DNA from: Nioella sp964229645
Lineage (GTDB): Bacteria; Pseudomonadota; Alphaproteobacteria; Rhodobacterales; Rhodobacteraceae
Reading direction: 5' to 3'
DNA: 8,322 bases
NCBI RefSeq assembly: GCF_964229645.1
Contig: NZ_CAXREX010000279.1
Location: 1 to 8,322, forward strand
The notes under the pieces were generated by a model. It ran no database searches. It was not told the DNA's origin and worked only from the letters and a program-made list of their open reading frames with translations. Below, one piece after another: positions 1 through 6,336 of the stretch. How positions within the stretch are numbered: the first letter of the stretch is position 1; each line of letters begins with the position of its first letter. The translations under genes and the position numbers were made by a program.

Positions 1-161
1 GCGGCTCTGGCGGCGGCTATGACGATCCGGGCTATGGCGGCGGGTCGGGTGGCGGCTCGCGCGGTGGATCGGGCGGCTATGGCGGCGGTTCCTCGGGCGG
101 CGGCTCGCGCGGGGGCTTCGGCGGCGGCGCGTCCGACATGGTTGACGAGATCCCGTTCTGA
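1..161 (+). CDS. ssb: Single-stranded DNA-binding protein, C-terminal tail (5' end outside window)
   Basis: Only the last 52 codons are present, read in the frame whose first full codon is at position 3. The tail is almost entirely Gly, Ser, Arg and Tyr and ends in DMVDEIPF followed by TGA. A flexible Gly-rich linker ending in an acidic tip with a terminal Pro-Phe is the hallmark of bacterial SSB. SSB coats single-stranded DNA during replication, recombination and repair, and its tip docks partner proteins such as exonuclease I, RecO, PriA and the polymerase chi subunit. The DNA-binding OB fold lies upstream of the window and cannot be inspected. Another Gly-rich protein could be confused with the linker, but the tip makes SSB by far the best reading. 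A strong terminator follows 23 bases after the stop. Confidence 0.9.
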   Translation, partial: GSGGGYDDPGYGGGSGGGSRGGSGGYGGGSSGGGSRGGFGGGASDMVDEIPF

Positions 162-184
162 TCCCGCGTGATCGTTGGAATTCC

Positions 185-216
185 GCCCGGCGCAGCCCCC
201 TGCGCCGGGCTTTCTT
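185..216 (+). terminator. Rho-independent terminator of ssb
   Basis: A perfect 10-bp GC-rich stem (GCCCGGCGCA at 185-194 paired with TGCGCCGGGC at 201-210) encloses a 6-nt loop and is followed directly by TTTCTT. It lies just after the ssb stop codon and separates ssb from the tRNA unit. Confidence 0.9.
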
Positions 217-270
217 ATCGCGGTTTCCGTGTCCGAGCCGTCCCGCCACCAAGACCCGCGCGCTGCCCTC

Positions 271-299
271 TTGACGGTTGAGGGTGACCCCGATACATC
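271..299 (+). promoter_or_regulatory. Promoter of the tRNA-Gly gene
   Basis: TTGACG (271-276) and TACATC (294-299) are separated by exactly 17 bases. They look like -35 and -10 boxes for the housekeeping sigma factor. The -10 box ends 9 bases before the first base of the tRNA, as expected for a tRNA gene with its own promoter and a very short leader. Confidence 0.6.
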
Positions 300-308
300 G
301 CTGCCTGC

Positions 309-382
309 GCGGGTATGATGTAATGGTAGCCTGTCAGCTTCCCAAGCTGAACGCGCGGGTTCGATTCCCGCTACCCGCTCCA
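309..382 (+). tRNA. tRNA-Gly, anticodon CCC
   Basis: All arms of the cloverleaf can be seen. The acceptor GCGGGTA (309-315) pairs with TACCCGC (372-378). The anticodon stem TCAGC/GCTGA encloses loop TTCCCAA, with anticodon CCC at 341-343, which reads GGG glycine codons. The T stem GCGGG/CCCGC encloses TTCGATT. The discriminator base is T (379) and the CCA end is encoded (380-382). The D arm contains the conserved TGGTAGC. It has its own promoter about 10 bases upstream. tRNA genes are common integration sites, but I saw no duplicated 3' end downstream in this window. Confidence 0.95.
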
Positions 383-676
383 ATCTCCAGAATAATTCGT
401 CTGCACGAACAGCGACCTGAATGGTGGGGCGCCGGGTTTCCGTATTTACGTCAAAAGGAACGCGCGGAAAGCATCTGACCCTCCTGTCCGGAGACTCCGG
501 AAGCCGATCACGCGGCGATCGCCAGACCTGCCTCGGTCTCTCCCCCTTCCACGCGCCGACATCCCGCCCGATGCCACGGGACGGGATCCTCTTCAGAACC
601 TTTGGCCGGTGCAGCCACTAAACTGTGCTGATAACCGAGACGCCGGGCGAAGATCCGGCGGGGTTCAGGGGGTCGG
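383..676. other. Intergenic stretch, no supportable gene
   Basis: About 290 bases separate the tRNA from the small minus-strand gene. Short open frames here have no recognisable protein character or ribosome binding site. The only structures I see are a 15-base inverted repeat, TCCGGAG-A-CTCCGGA (487-501), and a hairpin-capable CGCCGG/CCGGCG pair (641-646 and 655-660) just past the stop of the minus-strand gene. Neither has a T tract, so neither is a clear intrinsic terminator. Confidence 0.5.
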
Positions 677-958
677 TCAGCCGCGCCCGCAGACGACGCG
701 GGCATGCGGCGTCATCGCGCGGCGCTCCAGAAAGAACACGCCAAGCGGGGCCTGGATCACGGCGAAGTTGCCGACTTCGCCGATCATCTCGACCTGCATG
801 CAGGCCGGCAGCGGTTGCATCGGGTGCTGATAGTCGGCGGTGAGGTAGATCATCGCGTCCTGCCGCAGGGTCATCGTGCGCGCTTCGGCAGCAGACGGGG
901 CGAAGGTCGCGGCAGTGGTAGCGAGGGCGGCGAGGGTGAACAGGGCGTTGCGGATCAT
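677..958 (-). CDS. Small exported protein, possibly SH3-like, function unknown
   Basis: This is a 93-residue protein with a clear Sec signal peptide. It has Arg3, a hydrophobic Ala/Thr/Leu core over residues 5-20, and a likely cleavage after A24-E-A26, leaving about 67 mature residues. The mature part is short and beta-rich, with the pattern of a bacterial SH3-like module (LRQDAMIYLTADY, then VEMIGEVGNFAVIQAP). Two cysteines (53 and 90) could form a disulfide in the periplasm. The ATG start is supported by AAGGAA about 7 bases upstream on the minus strand. It appears to be a single gene, facing away from the transporter operon. I do not recognise a named family, and the SH3 reading is an impression from pattern only. 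The longer minus-strand frame covering the same DNA (618-1058) has no signal peptide or domain character and is not preferred. Confidence 0.65.
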   Translation of the reverse strand: MIRNALFTLAALATTAATFAPSAAEARTMTLRQDAMIYLTADYQHPMQPLPACMQVEMIGEVGNFAVIQAPLGVFFLERRAMTPHARVVCGRG

Positions 959-1333
959 GGGTCGGTTCCTTTTCGGATGGGGTCAGGGTTTGTCTTTCGA
1001 TGCCTTCATCCTGCATCGTGCAGACCGTCCCGGCAGTTACCCAAGGAACACGGATCAAGCAGCGCCTGCCCCGAGCCCGTCACGCGCCCGACATCCGCGC
1101 AAACGCAGCCCTTTAGGAGGGGGCAGGACCCGGCGCAAAACGAGGGAATACGCGCAAAAACGCATATCCGAGGCGGCTTTGCTCTTGGTCTGTACAGCGA
1201 AGATCGGCATCAACACCTTCTGTGACCTAAAGAGCAAACCCTAAATCATTCGCCGGCTATGCCGGGCTTCGGCGTCCTCGCCATAACCACCACGATCATC
1301 CGCAAAAGCCCCTGGCCCGGGTTGAAGTTCTTA
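959..1333. other. Divergent intergenic region between the small minus-strand gene and the transporter operon
   Basis: This stretch must hold the promoter of the minus-strand gene and the distal control region of the operon. Open frames across it look random and lack ribosome binding sites. It contains a short CTGCA-TCG-TGCAG inverted repeat (1011-1023), the larger imperfect hairpin at 1178-1238 listed separately, and a CCGGC-TAT-GCCGG hairpin (1253-1265). I see no RNA gene that I can name. Confidence 0.5.
1178..1238. repeat. Imperfect long inverted repeat (hairpin-forming)
   Basis: TTTGCTCTTGGTC (1178-1190) is matched by GACC-TA-AAGAGCAAA (1224-1238). This gives 13 paired bases interrupted by a 2-base bulge. 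ACAG (1194-1197) and CTGT (1220-1223) can extend the pairing inward. It could be a degenerate palindromic element or a structured leader. There is no T tract to make it a terminator. A second copy is not visible in the window. Confidence 0.4.
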
Positions 1334-1377
1334 TTGACAGAGGGCTGCGGCTTCGCACGTACTACGAATACGTAGTA
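1334..1377 (+). promoter_or_regulatory. Putative promoter region of the ABC/dehydrogenase/hydrolase/marR operon
   Basis: A consensus -35 hexamer, TTGACA, lies at 1334-1339, 73 bases before the first start codon. No good -10 box sits at the ideal spacing. The AT-rich sequence that would serve as the -10 region (about 1357-1368) falls inside the palindrome at 1360-1377, so a repressor bound there would block RNA polymerase. The assignment rests on one good hexamer and position. Confidence 0.45.
1360..1377. promoter_or_regulatory. Palindromic operator candidate for the MarR-type regulator
   Basis: TACTACG (1360-1366) and CGTAGTA (1371-1377) are perfect inverted repeats around AATA, an 18-bp site of the size bound by MarR-family dimers. 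It overlaps the expected -10 region and lies 34 bases before the first gene of the operon, whose last gene is a MarR-type regulator. Its AT-rich arms stand out from the GC-rich surroundings. That the regulator binds here is inference from position and symmetry. Confidence 0.6.
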
Positions 1378-1411
1378 AATATCAGAAATTGCAGATCGCA
1401 GGGAGAAAGTC

Positions 1412-2383
1412 ATGATCGATAGACTTCGCACATTGCTGGCCGGTCTGGCCATCGGGGCCGCTCTGGTCGTTCCGGCCACAGCCCAAACGACAAACCCGCG
1501 TATTGCCATCGCCCTGTTCGGGCCGCACCCGTCATTGCAGCAGGTCTCCGACGGTTTCAAGACCGCGCTCGAAGCAGCGGGATTCACCCCGACCTATGAC
1601 GAAGGGAACGTCAATTTCGACCGGTCACTGGTGCCGCAGTTCCTGAATCGTCTCGCTGCCGGTGACCCGGACCTGATGCTGACGATCACCACACCCATGG
1701 CACAATCTGCGCGCCAAATCCTGAGCAACCGCGATTTTCCGATCGTCTTTGCGCCGGTCACCGATCCGGTTCAGGCCGGGCTGGTCGACACCTGGGACGC
1801 GGGCGCCCCCTTGTTGACGGGCGTGTCCAATATCCCCGATCTGGCCGCCACCATCGACTTCATGAAGACGCTGGTGCCGGGCATGATCCGACTGGGCATC
1901 CTCTACAATCCCGGCGACGACAGCGACACGGCCTTTGCCAACCGCCTGCAGACCGTCGCACCGGAGCTCGGCGTCGAGGTATTGTTGATCGGTGTCGATA
2001 ACGCCAATGATATCCCCCAGCGCGTGACCTCGGCACGGGGGCGCGCCGATGCATTGTTCGTCCCTGCATCCAGCCTGCTGCAACCTGCAAGCCCGGCGAT
2101 CGCCTCGGCCGCGGCGCGGATCTCGATGCCTGTGTTCAGCTCGAACACGCAATCAGTCGGCGATGCGTTGGCACTCGCTGCCTTTGCCGTCGATTTCTAT
2201 CGGATCGGCGAGCGGGCAGGTGAAATCGCGGTGCGCATCCTGAGCGGCGAAGCCCCCGAAACCATCGCCATCGCCGTCCCCGCCCCGGAGGATCACATGA
2301 TTCGCATCAGTCAGCGGCAGATGACGGCGCTGGGTCTGACTTTGCCGGCATCGCTGGACGGGTGCGACTGTGTCGTCGAGTGA
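1412..2383 (+). CDS. ABC transporter periplasmic substrate-binding protein (TrpX-like, PF04392 family)
   Basis: This 323-residue protein captures a small solute in the periplasm and delivers it to the permease encoded two genes downstream. It opens with a Sec signal peptide (R4, R6, hydrophobic core 8-20) and a likely cleavage at A22-T-A24 before Gln25. The mature part has the periplasmic-binding fold typical of the ABC_sub_bind family: a first strand IAIALFGPHPS, then TITTPMAQSARQ, FAPVTDPVQAGLV, TGVSNIPD, the second-lobe strand LGILYNPGDDSD, and DALFVPASSLLQPAS. Length is normal for the family. GGGAGA lies about 6 bases before the ATG. The family includes proteins called tryptophan/tyrosine transporters (TrpX), but the ligand here cannot be read from sequence. 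The C terminus carries CDC, a pair of cysteines that I cannot explain. The stop overlaps the next gene by 14 bases. Confidence 0.88.
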   Translation: MIDRLRTLLAGLAIGAALVVPATAQTTNPRIAIALFGPHPSLQQVSDGFKTALEAAGFTPTYDEGNVNFDRSLVPQFLNRLAAGDPDLMLTITTPMAQSARQILSNRDFPIVFAPVTDPVQAGLVDTWDAGAPLLTGVSNIPDLAATIDFMKTLVPGMIRLGILYNPGDDSDTAFANRLQTVAPELGVEVLLIGVDNANDIPQRVTSARGRADALFVPASSLLQPASPAIASAAARISMPVFSSNTQSVGDALALAAFAVDFYRIGERAGEIAVRILSGEAPETIAIAVPAPEDHMIRISQRQMTALGLTLPASLDGCDCVVE

Positions 2384-3170
2384 TCCGCAGCACGCGCTGA
2401 CGCTCGAATCCCTGCGCCTGACCTTCCATCCGGGCTCTCCGGATGAAAGGGTCGCGCTGGACGGGCTGAGCCTGCAGATGGACGAAGGTGACTTCGCGGT
2501 CGTCATCGGCTCGAACGGCGCGGGGAAAAGCACCTTGCTCAACGTTATCGCCGGCGCGTTGCCGCCCGATAGCGGGCGCGTCGTGTTCGACGGCAAGGAC
2601 GTGACCGCGCTGGCGGTGCACCGGCGGGCCGCTTATATCGGGCGGGTGTTTCAGGATCCGATGCTGGGTACCGCCCCTGCCCTGTCGATCGAGGAAAACC
2701 TGGCACTGGCGCAACGGCGCGGCCAGCGGCGTGGACTTGGAATGGCGCTGCGGCGCGGCAACCGCCAGCGCTTCGCAGATCTTCTTGCGCCTTTCGGACT
2801 GGGGCTGGAAACGCGCCTGGGCGTGATGGCCGGCAAACTGTCTGGCGGGCAGCGGCAGGTTCTGGCGCTGCTCATGGCGGCGATGCAACGGCCACGGTTG
2901 TTGTTGCTGGACGAACATACTGCGGCGCTCGACCCAGGAACCGCCGAACTGGTGATGCAGGCCACGCGCCGCATTGTCGGCGAAGGTGGACTGACGACGC
3001 TGATGATCACCCACAACATGCAACACGCCATCGATACCGGAAACCGCCTGCTGGCGCTGAACGCCGGACAGGTGCGCCTGGATCTGGACGCCCAGGCAAA
3101 AGCTGGCTTGACCGTGGATGCGCTGGTCCAGCGGTTCGGCGCCAGCGACGATCAGCTGTTGCGCGCGTAA
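2370..3170 (+). CDS. ABC transporter ATP-binding protein
   Basis: This 266-residue cytoplasmic ATPase powers the importer. All nucleotide-binding motifs are intact: Walker A GSNGAGKST (47-55), Q-loop Gln at about 95 (VFQDP), signature LSGGQ (157-161), Walker B LLLLDE (177-182) followed by HTAALDP, and the switch His in ITHN (His215). The DEHTAALDP string is common in ATPases paired with PF04392 binding proteins. The start is taken as GTG at 2370, which overlaps the upstream gene by 14 bases. It gives the expected lead-in before the first strand (LTLESLRLTFHPGSPDE), and no ATG lies at a better place. The overlap suggests translational coupling. A 10-base gap with a strong Shine-Dalgarno leads to the permease. 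The transported substrate cannot be deduced from this subunit. Confidence 0.93.
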   Translation: MSSSDPQHALTLESLRLTFHPGSPDERVALDGLSLQMDEGDFAVVIGSNGAGKSTLLNVIAGALPPDSGRVVFDGKDVTALAVHRRAAYIGRVFQDPMLGTAPALSIEENLALAQRRGQRRGLGMALRRGNRQRFADLLAPFGLGLETRLGVMAGKLSGGQRQVLALLMAAMQRPRLLLLDEHTAALDPGTAELVMQATRRIVGEGGLTTLMITHNMQHAIDTGNRLLALNAGQVRLDLDAQAKAGLTVDALVQRFGASDDQLLRA

Positions 3171-3180
3171 GGAGACGGCC

Positions 3181-4077
3181 ATGGAGATTCTGAACCTGTT
3201 CTGGAACCTGTTTCCCGTCACGCTGGTGCAGGGCCTGACCTATGCGCTGATCGCAATGGCGATCATGATCCCGTTTCGCATTCTTTCCGTGCCAGATCTG
3301 TCGTCCGAAGGGGTTTTTCCCTTCGGCGCCGCCGTCGCCGCCGCCCTGCTGGGTGCCGGTGCGCACCCTCTGGTCGCGACCGCCAGTGCGGTCGCGGCAG
3401 GGTTCCTCGCCGGGGCGGCGACCGCGATGATCCACCTGAAGTTCAAGGTGCACTCGCTGCTGGCCGGGATCCTGACCGTGACCATGCTGTGGAGCATCAA
3501 CCTGCGTATTCTGGGCAGCCCGAATGCGCCGATCTTCGGGATCGAGACGCTCTATGACTGGATCAGTCCCGCCATCCTGACCAGCCTGTCGTTGCAGATC
3601 GCCGCCGCCGCGCTACTGGCCGCGGTCCTGGTGCTGGCGCTGTGGTGGGTGCTGCAAACCGACATGGGGCTGGCCCTGCGCGGCATCGGGGCCAACCCGC
3701 AGCTAACCCCTGCGCTGGGGGTCAACCTTGTGCTCTATACCGCCGGTGGGCTGGGGCTGGCATCGGGGATCAGCGGTCTGGCCGGGGCGCTCATGGCGCA
3801 ATCGCAAGGCTATGCCGATGTCGGGATGGGCGTCGGTATGCTGGTCAACGGTCTGGCGGCGGTCATCATCGGCGAGGCGATAACCGGGAGACGCACGCTG
3901 CTGCGCCAGATCGCGGCACCCGTGGTTGGGGCGGTGGTCTATTACCAACTCGCCTCGTTGGCGCTGGCCCTTGGCCTGCACCCATCCGATCTGAAACTGG
4001 TGACGGGCGTGTTCGTGCTGCTCACCATTGGCTGGCCGGTGCTGATCGGCCGCAAGGTCTCGGGTGCCGGTCTCTAG
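3181..4077 (+). CDS. ABC transporter permease (BPD_transp_2 family)
   Basis: This 298-residue integral membrane protein forms the translocation path. About eight hydrophobic segments are visible, roughly at residues 12-34, 45-60, 63-84, 92-110, 128-157, 180-206, 215-232 and 245-290. The cytoplasmic coupling loop TDMGLALRGIGANP (160-173) matches the conserved loop of the branched-chain-amino-acid/LivH-like permease family. A single permease gene with the neighbouring ATPase and binding protein makes a complete importer, presumably with a permease homodimer. ATG 3181 is preferred because AAGGAGA (3169-3175) sits 5 bases before it. A GTG in the same frame at 3118 would only add residues inside the ATPase gene and lacks such a site. 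A 29-base gap follows before the dehydrogenase. Confidence 0.92.
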   Translation: MEILNLFWNLFPVTLVQGLTYALIAMAIMIPFRILSVPDLSSEGVFPFGAAVAAALLGAGAHPLVATASAVAAGFLAGAATAMIHLKFKVHSLLAGILTVTMLWSINLRILGSPNAPIFGIETLYDWISPAILTSLSLQIAAAALLAAVLVLALWWVLQTDMGLALRGIGANPQLTPALGVNLVLYTAGGLGLASGISGLAGALMAQSQGYADVGMGVGMLVNGLAAVIIGEAITGRRTLLRQIAAPVVGAVVYYQLASLALALGLHPSDLKLVTGVFVLLTIGWPVLIGRKVSGAGL

Positions 4078-4106
4078 GCCCGCCCCGCAATCATAAGGAA
4101 CCGAAA

Positions 4107-4913
4107 ATGACTCCCTCGCCAAAAACCCGCATCGGCGTGGCCGGGTACGGGTATATCGGGCGCGAACTGTGCCGCCTGATCCGCGAAACACCCGCCTGGA
4201 ACCTCGAACTGGCTTTCGTCTGGAATCGCGACCCGCGCAAGCTCGATGACCTGCCCGAAGACTTGCCGCTGGCTGACCTCGATCAACTGGCCATGCGGCG
4301 GCCCGACCTTGTTATCGAATGCGCCCATCCCGCTGTCACCGTCGAGCATGGCGCGGCCATCCTGAATGCAGCCGACTATCTGCCGCTGTCGGTCAACGCC
4401 TTTGCCGATCCGGCGACCGAGGCGCGGCTGGTGGCGCTGGCCAAGGCACAGGGCCGCCGCATCATCATCCCGCACGGGGCGCTGATCGGGCTCGATAATC
4501 TCGTCGAAATGCGCGACATGTGGCAGGACGTGACCATAACCTTTCGCAAGAACCCGGCGAATATCGACTTTGCCGATACCGACATTGACCCGACCACGAT
4601 CACGGGCGAAACTGTGATCTATGACGGGTCGGTGCGGGGTATCGCCGGGCGTTTCCCTCGCAACGTTAACACCATGACGACCTGCGCGTTGGCCACCGTC
4701 GGCCTGGACCGCTGCCGCGCGGTGCTGATCGCCGACCCCGCCCTGAATGTCGCCATCGCCGAGGTTCGCGCCGTGGGTCACGACGGGTCGGTGCATGAAT
4801 CGTGCAAGGTGCAGCCGGTGGTTGGCGTATCGGGCACCGAGATGCTGGCGGCGCAAGTTGGCTCGATGCTGCGCGCGGCGCATGTCGTGCAGCCCGGGCT
4901 CGGCTTTGCATGA
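4107..4913 (+). CDS. Aspartate-dehydrogenase-family NAD(P)-dependent oxidoreductase lacking the usual catalytic His
   Basis: This 268-residue protein has an N-terminal Rossmann fold with the dinucleotide motif VAGYGYIG (11-18) and VIECAHP (69-75). A C-terminal DUF108-type domain carries IPHGALIGLDNL (121-132), FRKNPA (146-151), DGSVRGIAGRFPRNVNTMTT (173-192) and VGLDRCRAVLIADP (198-211). This order is that of L-aspartate dehydrogenase (NadX type), which interconverts aspartate and iminosuccinate/oxaloacetate with NAD(P)H. In known enzymes the string after ADP contains Asn-x-His, where the His is catalytic. By my alignment from memory the His position is Ala218 here (codon 4758-4760), so aspartate may not be the substrate. 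AAGGAA (4095-4100) precedes the ATG. The stop overlaps the hydrolase start as ATGA. The family assignment is firm, the reaction is not. Confidence 0.8.
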   Translation: MTPSPKTRIGVAGYGYIGRELCRLIRETPAWNLELAFVWNRDPRKLDDLPEDLPLADLDQLAMRRPDLVIECAHPAVTVEHGAAILNAADYLPLSVNAFADPATEARLVALAKAQGRRIIIPHGALIGLDNLVEMRDMWQDVTITFRKNPANIDFADTDIDPTTITGETVIYDGSVRGIAGRFPRNVNTMTTCALATVGLDRCRAVLIADPALNVAIAEVRAVGHDGSVHESCKVQPVVGVSGTEMLAAQVGSMLRAAHVVQPGLGFA

Positions 4914-5760
4914 ACACCCTGCCCGATATTGATAATGATCTGCACGGCGACGCGCTGAACGCGGCCTATAACCCCGTTGCGCAGGTCGGCGCATCGGTCT
5001 TCGCCGACCGGATAGCGGCCTATCGCCGCGCCTCGGACCACGCGATGGCGACGCTGCCGGTTCGGGCGGGCCTGTCACGCCCCTTGTGGTGTTCATCCAC
5101 GGGGGCTACTGGCGCGCGCCGTCGCGGGTTGAGTCGCGTTTTGCCGCGACGGGGCTGGTCCCAGCCGGAGGCAGCCTCGCGACGCTGGATCACGCGCTGG
5201 CCGCCGAAGTCTCGATATCGGAGATGACGCGCCAGTGCCGAGCGACCCTCGCCGATATGTGGCACAATGCCGAAACCCTGGCAATCGACCGCCGCCGGAT
5301 CGTTGTCACAGGCGGGTCGGCGGGCGGCCACCTGGCGGCGATGCTGATGGTGGCTGGCTGGCGGGCCGGGTTCGGCCTGCCCGACGATGCCGTCGCTGGC
5401 GGGCTGCCCGTCAGCGGACGGTTCGACCTGTCCCCCATCGCGCGCAGATTCGTGCAAGAGTGGAACGGTCTGAGTGCCCGGGATGTCGCGGCGCTCAGCC
5501 CCCTTTCGCACCTGCCCGCACCGGGGTACCGCGCCATGGTCGCTTGGGACGACACCGAGCCTACCGGTTTCGGCCGCCAGTCGCGCGCGTTTCACCAAGC
5601 CTGGGCGGCAGCGGGGCAACCGGTAGGCGTGCTGGAACTGGCGGGACGCGATCACTTCGACGCGGTGCTTGAACTGGCCGACGGCGACCGCGCATTGTTC
5701 CGGGCGTTGATGTCGCCTATCCCGGCAAGACCCGCGCGACGAAGGACAGCCCAGCCATGA
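4910..5760 (+). pseudogene. Kynurenine-formamidase-like alpha/beta hydrolase, split by a frame break
   Basis: Two overlapping frames together make one hydrolase. The first begins at ATG 4910 (ATGA overlap with the dehydrogenase) and gives a good family N terminus, including LNAAYNPVAQVG and FADRIAAYRRASDH, before turning to nonsense and ending at 5227. The second is open from 4972 to 5760 and carries the catalytic half: oxyanion motif VFIHGGYW (5089-5112), nucleophile elbow GGSAGG with Ser at 5317-5319, the region MVAWDDTEPT that should supply the acid, and GRDHFD with the catalytic His at 5653-5655. The step is -1, at about 5050-5075. Compared with relatives as I recall them, some 16-20 residues between these halves are missing, so a deletion of roughly 50-60 bases (length 3n+1) fits better than a single-base error. 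The only alternative start, GTG 5086, lacks a ribosome site and would remove the first strands of the fold. Relatives hydrolyse arylformamides or other amides and esters. Probably inactive here. Confidence 0.75.
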
Positions 5761-6257
5761 CCGCACCCGATCCGAAATCCGAAAGCGGCTTGTCGACCAG
5801 TGCCCCAACCCCGCGCAACGACCGCGTCCCCGTGGCTTTCGAAGTGCACGAATTGCTGTCGCATCTGCTGCGACGGGCGCATTTCGCCGCCGAGGCCGAG
5901 TTTCCCGCCGCCTATGACGGGATCGAGGTCACCTCTCGACAACTGGCGCTACTGTTCACGATTAACCGAAAGCCGGGGTCGAGCCAGACTGAACTGGCCG
6001 AGGCCGTCGGCTTTGACGCCAATACCTTCAGCGACCTCGCCAAGCGCAGCGAGCGCAAGGGGTTGTTGCAACGCATCCGGTCGCGCGATGACCGGCGCGC
6101 CTTCGGGCTATACCTGACGGACGACGGGCGCGCGATGGTGGCCCGCGCGGCGGCGTTGACCCCGGCCTACCAGGCCCGTCTCTCCCGGAACCTCGCCCCC
6201 GACGAGGCCCGTCAGCTTGTCGCGCTGCTGCATAAAATGCTGGGCCTGAAAACCTAA
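5757..6257 (+). CDS. MarR-family transcriptional regulator
   Basis: This 166-residue DNA-binding protein is expected to act as a homodimer. After a disordered, Ser/Thr/Pro-rich N terminus (1-22) come the dimerisation helix (VAFEVHELLSHLLRRAHF, 25-42) and a winged helix-turn-helix at about 60-124. The sequence SSQTELAEAVGFDANTFSD forms the helix-turn-helix and LLQRIRSRDDRRAFGLYLT the wing, with the typical DDRR turn at 111-114. A C-terminal helix follows. ATG 5757 overlaps the hydrolase stop as ATGA, so it is the last gene of the operon and probably translationally coupled. MarR proteins commonly repress their own operon and release DNA on binding a small aromatic or pathway ligand. The palindrome at 1360-1377 is the obvious candidate site. 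No strong terminator follows, only a weak GCCA/TGGC pair with TTTT near 6259-6278. Confidence 0.88.
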   Translation: MTAPDPKSESGLSTSAPTPRNDRVPVAFEVHELLSHLLRRAHFAAEAEFPAAYDGIEVTSRQLALLFTINRKPGSSQTELAEAVGFDANTFSDLAKRSERKGLLQRIRSRDDRRAFGLYLTDDGRAMVARAAALTPAYQARLSRNLAPDEARQLVALLHKMLGLKT

Positions 6258-6336
6258 CGCCAATTTCCTGGCATTTTGCCCTTCGCAGCAGTCCACCAGC
6301 TTGACGCGGTACAGATCAGGTCTGACAGTGCAACTA

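Noticed and set aside
1..140. Tandem Gly/Ser-rich codon repeats as a DNA repeat or CRISPR-like array
   Set aside because: The periodicity is explained by the low-complexity SSB linker. There are no fixed-length spacers, and no CRISPR array is present in the window.
487..501. TCCGGAG-A-CTCCGGA as a terminator of the tRNA
   Set aside because: A one-base centre makes a poor hairpin, no T run follows, and it lies over 100 bases past the tRNA. Recorded only as an inverted repeat.
618..1058. Longer minus-strand frame overlapping the small exported protein
   Set aside because: It has an Arg-rich random composition, no domain pattern and no start site. The 677-958 frame has a signal peptide and a Shine-Dalgarno.
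3118..3180. GTG start for a longer permease
   Set aside because: It lies inside the ATPase gene without a ribosome binding site, while ATG 3181 has AAGGAGA at good spacing and a normal N terminus.
2307..3221. A 304-codon minus-strand frame opposite the ABC ATPase
   Set aside because: This is a typical high-GC antisense shadow rich in Arg, Gln and His. The plus strand encodes an ATPase with every motif intact.
3642..4913. A 423-codon plus-strand frame starting inside the permease and reading into the dehydrogenase
   Set aside because: The first 155 codons are an out-of-frame shadow of the permease. The dehydrogenase starts at ATG 4107 with its own ribosome binding site, so there is no real fusion.
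5086..5760. Intact hydrolase starting at GTG 5086
   Set aside because: It would begin at the HGGYW strand, removing the first part of the alpha/beta fold. It has no ribosome binding site and leaves the family-like N terminus at 4910 unexplained.
6259..6278. Terminator after the MarR gene
   Set aside because: The stem is only 4 bp (GCCA/TGGC) and the T run is short and interrupted, which is too weak to call.
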